Shown here one piece after another: positions 58,679-64,000 of a stretch of 64,000 nt of DNA. Under the pieces are notes generated by a model. That model ran no database searches. It was given only the letters and a program-made list of their open reading frames with translations, and was not told where the DNA came from. The DNA is taken from the NCBI RefSeq assembly GCF_002994745.2, contig NC_037090.1:14806001-14870000 (forward strand). The letters are read 5' to 3'. Made by a program: the position numbers and the translations under genes. How positions within the stretch are numbered: the first letter of the stretch is position 1; every line of letters starts with the position of its first letter. Source of the stretch: Rosa chinensis (taxonomy: Eukaryota; Streptophyta; Magnoliopsida; Rosales; Rosaceae).

Positions 58679-59436
58679 TGTAATACCCCGTAGATTCAAA
58701 TTATTTTTCGAGGAAATTTTAGTATTGATTTCGTGGTCATGGGAGGAAGTACGAAGCTTTGAGGAGTTGTAAAATTAGTTCGAACGATTTTATTTTCGAA
58801 AACGAACGTTATTTAGGGGGTCTCAAAAAGTGACTTTTTATACGTTCAAAATTTGGGAAAACTTCCTTCATGAAAGTCGTAGAGCTCGTTGATACGATCG
58901 CGTGCATATGTGGAACACAAAAATCGCAGTTCGTATGCAAAAGTTATAAGCGAAATATGAAAGTTACTGTTTAGGGTGGATTGGTATAAATTTGAAAAGT
59001 TACTGTAGCCGGGAACTTTTCTTTCTTTTCTCTCTCCTTCCCCCGTGCTCTCTCTGTCTCTCTTCTGCAAACTCTCTCTTTCTCTCTTCTGCAACTCTCT
59101 CTTCCTCCACCTCTAGGCCACCAAATGGCGAGCTGCGAGTGTCAATAGACTCGTCTCTTCCTTCTTAACACGCATGTAGGAGTTGTTTACGGCGGTTTGG
59201 CCGGAAATATGGAGATCGAAGCCAATTTTTTACTGTAGCAATCGGTCAACGCCGATTTCCGGCCACCTCCGGTCATAAACCCAGGTCCATTAGAAGCGCC
59301 TTGAGCTACTCTTCATGCTTGCTAAGTTTCATAACCCAGATCAAAGCATGGAGGAAGAAAGCATAATTGGAAAATTTCACTGTACTTCGGTGTGCTTAAT
59401 TGTTCGGCCACTTCAAGGTATTTTTTGACTTTGTCA

Positions 59437-59905
59437 TGTAAGAAGTAATTAACATGAACATGTATATATTGCACTCAATTTAAGAACACACCAATACAAG
59501 TAATGTCTAAAAAGTAAAGCACATAACACTAACCTGAAAAAGACATGTTGATCTTCTCCTCTGAACAATCTGATGAAGGCAATCTCACTAATGGGGCAGA
59601 GAACTTGAATGCTTGTATATAATTGTTAGAGCAGAGATCAAGGTCTATAAATAGGCATTGAGGATTAGGTGCCTCCCATAAAGGTTTCCTAATCCTTTTA
59701 CATTTAGGCCAATCTTATTCTTGTTCCATATGCAATTAGGTATACCTCATTAGCAAAGTAACCTCTTAAATCAGTACTGATAGCAATAGGAAATCCAACA
59801 CCGAACCGATTAACACTAGGAATGTCTATTTTGCTTGTTCTGTAAGTATGCAGCTTATTTATTGTAATACTTGACGAATATTGATAGTCCACATTAAGTC
59901 TTACA
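59437..59905 (-). repeat. LTR of the Copia element (3' LTR in element orientation)
   Basis: 469 bp, starts TGTAAG on both strands (ends CTTACA). Adjacent at 59906-59919 is the polypurine tract, read on the minus strand as CAAGTGGGAGAT. Confidence 0.9.
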
Positions 59906-60543
59906 ATCTCCCACTTGGACTATCAATGTTCAAACAATAATAAAAGCTGCTGCATCAGTTATAGCAAAAATGAAGTGTGCACAGAGACATACTTAGCATC
60001 ATCAAATTCATTCCAACACTCAGTCATTCTGTAATCCATTATATTGAACCACAGGAAATCTAATGCTTAACCAAGCATTAGCACCCTGCAATCACAATGT
60101 AATATTTCACAGAACACAGGAGCACAATTGCATATGAAACTCAGATTTTCTTACGAAATGCAGTGCAAGAAAATGATCCAGAACATAGATTCTGAAAATT
60201 AAGGAATCTGTAAATTTAGTGCTTTCAATCAAGCTCAACACAAATTTCATCAGTATATTGAACATTTCTGCAAATAAGGCTAATGAAAGAATCAATCATA
60301 CTCGAGTAAAACATCACAAATGCAGAACTTTCAATAATACTTCTTGAGTCAGAAATTTGCAGATTTCAAAATACTGAAATAGGAACTTGAAAATCAATGT
60401 TTTTAATAAATTTGAATGAAGTCTACAGCAATGAAATCAAATAATGCAAGAAAAATTAATTCTAAATCCTCCCACTAATCTAAAGCATCAAAAACTTAAT
60501 AAGATTCCCATATGAGTTTGAAACAAACCAACTGCCTTAACTT

Positions 60544-61299
60544 CTAGCCTCCTTGTTTGGGATCCTCTTCCTTAGAAATCCCTTTCTTCATAAGCCAGTC
60601 TTTGAAACCCTTGCAATCCTTTTTGACATGTCCAGGCTTTCGGCAGAAAAAGCATTTTACAGAACCATTCTTAAAATTTTCAGAGTTGCTAGACCCTTGA
60701 GAAACTTTAGAAGATGAGGCACCTGATTGGTTTGATCTATAGTTGAATTTCTTCTTAAACTGAGGCTTGCTGACAAGGTTAATTCCAATGCTCTTTCCCT
60801 TCTTAATTCTATCCTCTTCTTGGACACATATTGAAATCAGTTCATTTACACTCCAACTCTCCTTCTGTGTATTGTAATTTGACTGCATCTGACTATATTG
60901 TTGAGGTAGAGAATTCAAAAGCAAGTGTACCAAGAAGGTGTCTTCAATACTGACATTTAGGACCTTGAGTTTTGCAGCTATATCAATACCCTTCATTATA
61001 TATTCTCTAATGCTTCCAACTCCATCAAACTTCATGGTAATGAGAGTATTCATCAAGTTTCCAATTTCAGCTTTATCTGACACTTTGAATTTTTCTTCTA
61101 CATTTTTAAAGTATTCCCTAGCATACTCAGACTCAGGTATACTACCTCTCACAGCTTCTGTCATAGATTTCTTCATGATTACTAGGGTCAATCTGTTGTG
61201 TTTGTGCCATTGATGGTACCTATCCTTCACATCCTTGCTGGTAGTAGGTGTTGGTTCAGCTGGTGGATCTTCCTTAAGGACATGGCCATAATCTATCAT
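60544..61299 (-). CDS. Copia gag polyprotein (UBN2 type), frameshifted N-terminus
   Basis: A 251-aa frame. It has the gag_pre/UBN2 core (WHKHNRLTLVIMKKSM, LLLNSLPQQYSQMQSNYN, WSVNELISICVQEEDR) and a C-terminal zinc knuckle CFFCRKPGHVKKDC (C-x2-C-x4-H-x4-C), which packages element RNA into virus-like particles in the cytoplasm. The usual gag start (LNGSNFKRWKQDIEL) is visible just upstream (about 61310-61360) but in another frame, implying one extra base near 61305. The ATG at 61299 is only the first in the remaining frame. The frame stops soon after the zinc knuckle with no pol following. Confidence 0.85.
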   Translation of the reverse strand: MIDYGHVLKEDPPAEPTPTTSKDVKDRYHQWHKHNRLTLVIMKKSMTEAVRGSIPESEYAREYFKNVEEKFKVSDKAEIGNLMNTLITMKFDGVGSIREYIMKGIDIAAKLKVLNVSIEDTFLVHLLLNSLPQQYSQMQSNYNTQKESWSVNELISICVQEEDRIKKGKSIGINLVSKPQFKKKFNYRSNQSGASSSKVSQGSSNSENFKNGSVKCFFCRKPGHVKKDCKGFKDWLMKKGISKEEDPKQGG

Positions 61300-62881
61300 C
61301 CCTACATTTAAGCTCTATATCCTGCTTCCATCTTTTAAAGTTTGATCCATTTAAGCTCTCAATTTGATGAAATCCTAAAGGGAGGTTAATGGCTGTAGCA
61401 AAAACATTAAAAGGTTCCAGATTTAGTAGGAAATTAATAGATTTGAATTCATGGCATTAAACTGAAGTGCCCTCAAATAATACATAAGGTGTCTGTCTTA
61501 CCTAGAGTGGCAAAAGACATATAGACACTAACTGAATCATATAAGCAGAAAATCAAAACTCAACAATAGGTTGTTTAGAACATGTCAACACCTAGGGTGG
61601 CAAGAAGACAGTTCAGTTCACCTTCTGAAGGCAAGTTTTAAAGCCTGTTATATGCTGACATCAATCTCAGGAGCCATAATCATTTAAACCTCCTATGGGG
61701 AGCAAGGATTCCAGCTTCTAAAACTAATGTCACAAGATGTTGATCCAATACTGAGGTTTAATTAAAGTTTTTAACATGGGATTGCTATTGACAATACTAT
61801 ATGTGAAAAATTTAACTAAACTGGATCAAGAGAATATATGAAGTTTGTGTCTTGAGTTTTGTTAGAGCATGTTCTCAAGAAATTTAATATACTGAATAGG
61901 GAGATAAACATAAAGCAGTGAAAGCAGTGAACACACAAAACTTGGATGCAGAAGCACGTACGAGAAATCCAAAACACATAATTAATCAAGTGGAATATAT
62001 ATATAAAACAATGAGCTGGGAACACTCAAACGTACAATTCTAATCAATCATAGTAACCACATATATGCCAACAAGGCTAAGGAACAGAAGGCAAAACATA
62101 TTTGAATTGATATAAGATTGATTCACTTCAACTTTGTCTTTTCCAATACGAAAACTACTTTATTTGCTAGGATACAAAAATTTATTTGCTTCTTGTTTGA
62201 TAAAGAGAGACCGACCAAAAGAACATTATGAAGTTTTACAAATTTTAGTAGTGAGACAAATAGTGAACAATGATTACGAGGAGAAGTAGACACAAACCAA
62301 TCAATCACAGAATACTGAGATAGAGGATAAGTACTCTATTACTGGCTAATGAACAAGAATACTCAAAACACACAAAACCAATTAATCACAGCAGTCAATT
62401 ATATGCCTCAACAATACCAAGGAGCAGAAAATAACGTAGAACATATATGAATCGGGTTATTAGATCAATTTTCCTTCAAAATTTGTTTTGCAGCAGTTCG
62501 AAAGCATACCAGGATATTGTGCTTACTTCTTGATGATGAAACGAGACCAATCCAAAACCCGTATAACAGCTTTTAGGGCTGTCCGATCACGATTCCGATC
62601 ATAGTTCAAGAAAATTTAGGCCGAAAAAACCATGATCGAGATCGCCATCGAAGAACCCTAGAAATTTGGAAATCAAATTTGGGGCCAGCCGTTAATTTGA
62701 GTAACGATTAGTTTAGGCTAAAGGCTGTCTTCAGAAGCGGGTCTTGGTTTTGTCTCCAAGTGAGTTCTAGGCTTTGATAATGAAGCGAAGCCCAACCAAA
62801 ACTTTATACAAGAAACAGATTTTTTTTTTTTTTTTTGAAAACAAATATATTTTCTGTTTTGGGTTCTTAATTGAGCACAAT

Positions 62882-62894
62882 GGCTCTGATACCA
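62882..62894 (-). other. Primer-binding site of the Copia element
   Basis: TGGTATCAGAGCC on the minus strand, 2 nt from the 5' LTR; complementary to initiator Met-tRNA, the usual primer of plant Copia elements. Confidence 0.85.
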
Positions 62895-62896
62895 AT

Positions 62897-63365
62897 TGTA
62901 AGAAGTAATTAACATGAACATGTATATATTGCACTCAATTTAAGAACACACCAATACAAGTAATGTCTAAAAAGTAAAGCACATAACACTAACCTGAAAA
63001 AGACATGTTGATCTTCTCCTCTGAACAATCTGATGAAGGCAATCTCACTAATGGGGCAGAGAACTTGAATGCTTGTATATAATTGTTAGTGCAGAGATCA
63101 AGGTCTATAAATAGGCATTGAGGATTAGGTGCCTCCCATAAAGGTTTCCTAATCCTTTTACATTTAGGCCAACCTTATTCTTGTTCCATATGCAATTAGG
63201 TATACCTCATTAGCAAAGTAACCTCTTAAATCAGTACTGATAGCAATAGGAAATCCAACACCGAACCGATTAACACTAGGAATGTCTATTTTGCTTGTTC
63301 TGTAAGTATGCAGCTTATTTATTGTAATACTTGACGAATATTGATAGTCCACATTAAGTCTTACA
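62897..63365 (-). repeat. LTR of the Copia element (5' LTR in element orientation)
   Basis: 469 bp, identical in length to the partner LTR and differing at two bases by direct reading. Confidence 0.9.
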
Positions 63366-64000
63366 TGTCACAGTTGAGAAAGTTATTGGAAATGTTGAGA
63401 TGATGTTGTGGATGAAATTTGGTGGCTGGAGGAGGAGTTGGCCGCCGCATGAACAGTGTTGCCGCATGAACAGTGCGATGGTGAATAGTGCGGGTATGAA
63501 CAGTGATTAAAATTCTGTTTTTATTTAGTTAGTTAAATCACATAAATATTGTAGAGCTTGTTTGTGAAGTTTGGTAATTTTTGGAGGATCTTGGAATTAA
63601 TTATGAATTCCTGAAGTTTAGGGTTTCGATTATCGAATTACGAGGATCCGACCGTTGGATCATCGTTTAATTTCGATCTGACCGTTGGATCGTCGTTTAA
63701 TTTTTGTTTGTGAGTTGTTGGCTAAGTTAAGATCATGTTTGATTAGGTGATTGACGGTCTTCCTTGGTGAGCGGTTTTGGTGTGTATTGTGAAATTGAAG
63801 ACGCAGCGGGATTAGAGGTGAGTAAACCTCACATGTTACATATTACGAAACGAGTACTTTTAATTACTTTATTTTGTCGTGATTGTGTGAAAATATTTAT
63901 GGATTAAATATTTGTTTTTAAATCATATGGACTTGATCAACTACGGTCCATAGGTAAGTAAAATGTTTTAATTATACAAAATGAATTTCACGATTTTTAT

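Larger units (their letters stand above)
59437..63365 (-). mobile_element. Gag-only Copia retrotransposon (TR-GAG-like), young
   Basis: 3929 bp bounded by two 469-bp LTRs (59437-59905, 62897-63365; TG...CA) that differ at two positions I could find (near 59630 and 59713). The 5-bp duplication is TGTCA (59432-59436, 63366-63370). The primer-binding site GGCTCTGATACCA (62882-62894, complement of TGGTATCAGAGCC) and a purine tract next to the other LTR (59906-59919) show minus-strand orientation. Only gag is present; there is no protease, integrase, RT or RNase H. It must move using enzymes from an autonomous relative. Confidence 0.92.
58679..64000 (+). mobile_element. Gypsy-type LTR, extends past the window, split by a Copia element
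   Basis: Starts TGTAATACCCCGTAG, a common plant Gypsy LTR start, directly at the break in duplication copy 2. The LTR resumes after the nested Copia element at 63366 and shows CCGTTGGATC(A/G)TCGTTTAAT repeats (about 63652-63705). At 64000 it has not ended, so at least 1.39 kb of LTR is present and no internal domain is visible. Whether this is a solo or 5' LTR cannot be told. Confidence 0.65.

Noticed and set aside
1..64000. CRISPR arrays, bacterial operons, rRNA or tRNA genes
   Set aside because: None seen. The tandem repeats present have two units or are microsatellites, and no cloverleaf-compatible tRNA sequence was found by eye; a tRNAscan run would settle it.

Overview
This window is nuclear DNA of a flowering plant, almost certainly a eudicot. 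The evidence is AT-rich intergenic sequence, spliceosomal introns, plant gene families (POLAR-like, PLAC8/cell-number-regulator-like, NAC fragments, a defensin-like peptide, a protamine-P1-like protein), many microsatellites, and a dense, nested load of LINE, hAT, Mutator-like (MULE), PIF/Harbinger, Copia and Gypsy elements. My impression is a rosid, possibly Rosaceae; that is inference, not something the sequence proves.

Layout. 1-7 kb is transposon-rich: three copies of one small MITE, a MULE-MITE with long inverted repeats, and a minus-strand LINE-like insertion (about 2.86-6.49 kb). That insertion was later hit by a MULE (9-bp target duplication) and by a non-autonomous hAT element carrying a NAC-gene fragment (8-bp target duplication). 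7.06-11.16 kb is a complete hAT element with a perfect 8-bp target duplication and an apparently intact four-exon BED-zinc-finger transposase. It lies about 220 bp upstream of a POLAR-like gene (11.38-14.06 kb). An intronless protamine-P1-like gene follows at 15.96-16.97 kb. A defensin-like gene with a one-base frameshift spans 19.59-21.43 kb; its single intron holds a LINE fragment.

22.9-34.9 kb is mostly transposons. It holds a GC-rich terminal-inverted-repeat element and a LINE whose poly(A) tail was hit by a Pack-MULE carrying two NAC heads and whose body was hit by a 2-kb solo LTR. It also holds a perfect 29-bp-arm palindrome, a Harbinger element containing LINE and LTR pieces, and another hAT element. 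35.5-36.2 kb encodes a 100-residue secreted peptide precursor with an acidic Tyr motif. 39.65-41.38 kb is a PLAC8-family gene with a GC-AG intron.

41.6-58.7 kb is a local duplication zone. A 2.1-kb segment occurs twice in direct orientation. Each copy carries a small two-exon gene (intact only in the second) and an exon-1-like piece of a KRR1-like gene. Between the copies lie a decayed KRR1-like gene (44.2-46.3 kb) and an intact, shortened KRR1-like gene (53.2-55.2 kb, 216 aa) with ribosome-biogenesis-type promoter motifs. From 58.68 kb to the window end a Gypsy-type LTR interrupts the second duplicate. It is itself split by a young gag-only Copia element (59.44-63.37 kb, two 469-bp LTRs differing at two bases).

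The host genes do not form a pathway. What links the region is transposon-driven capture of gene fragments (NAC heads in two element superfamilies) and local duplication of a KRR1-like gene.
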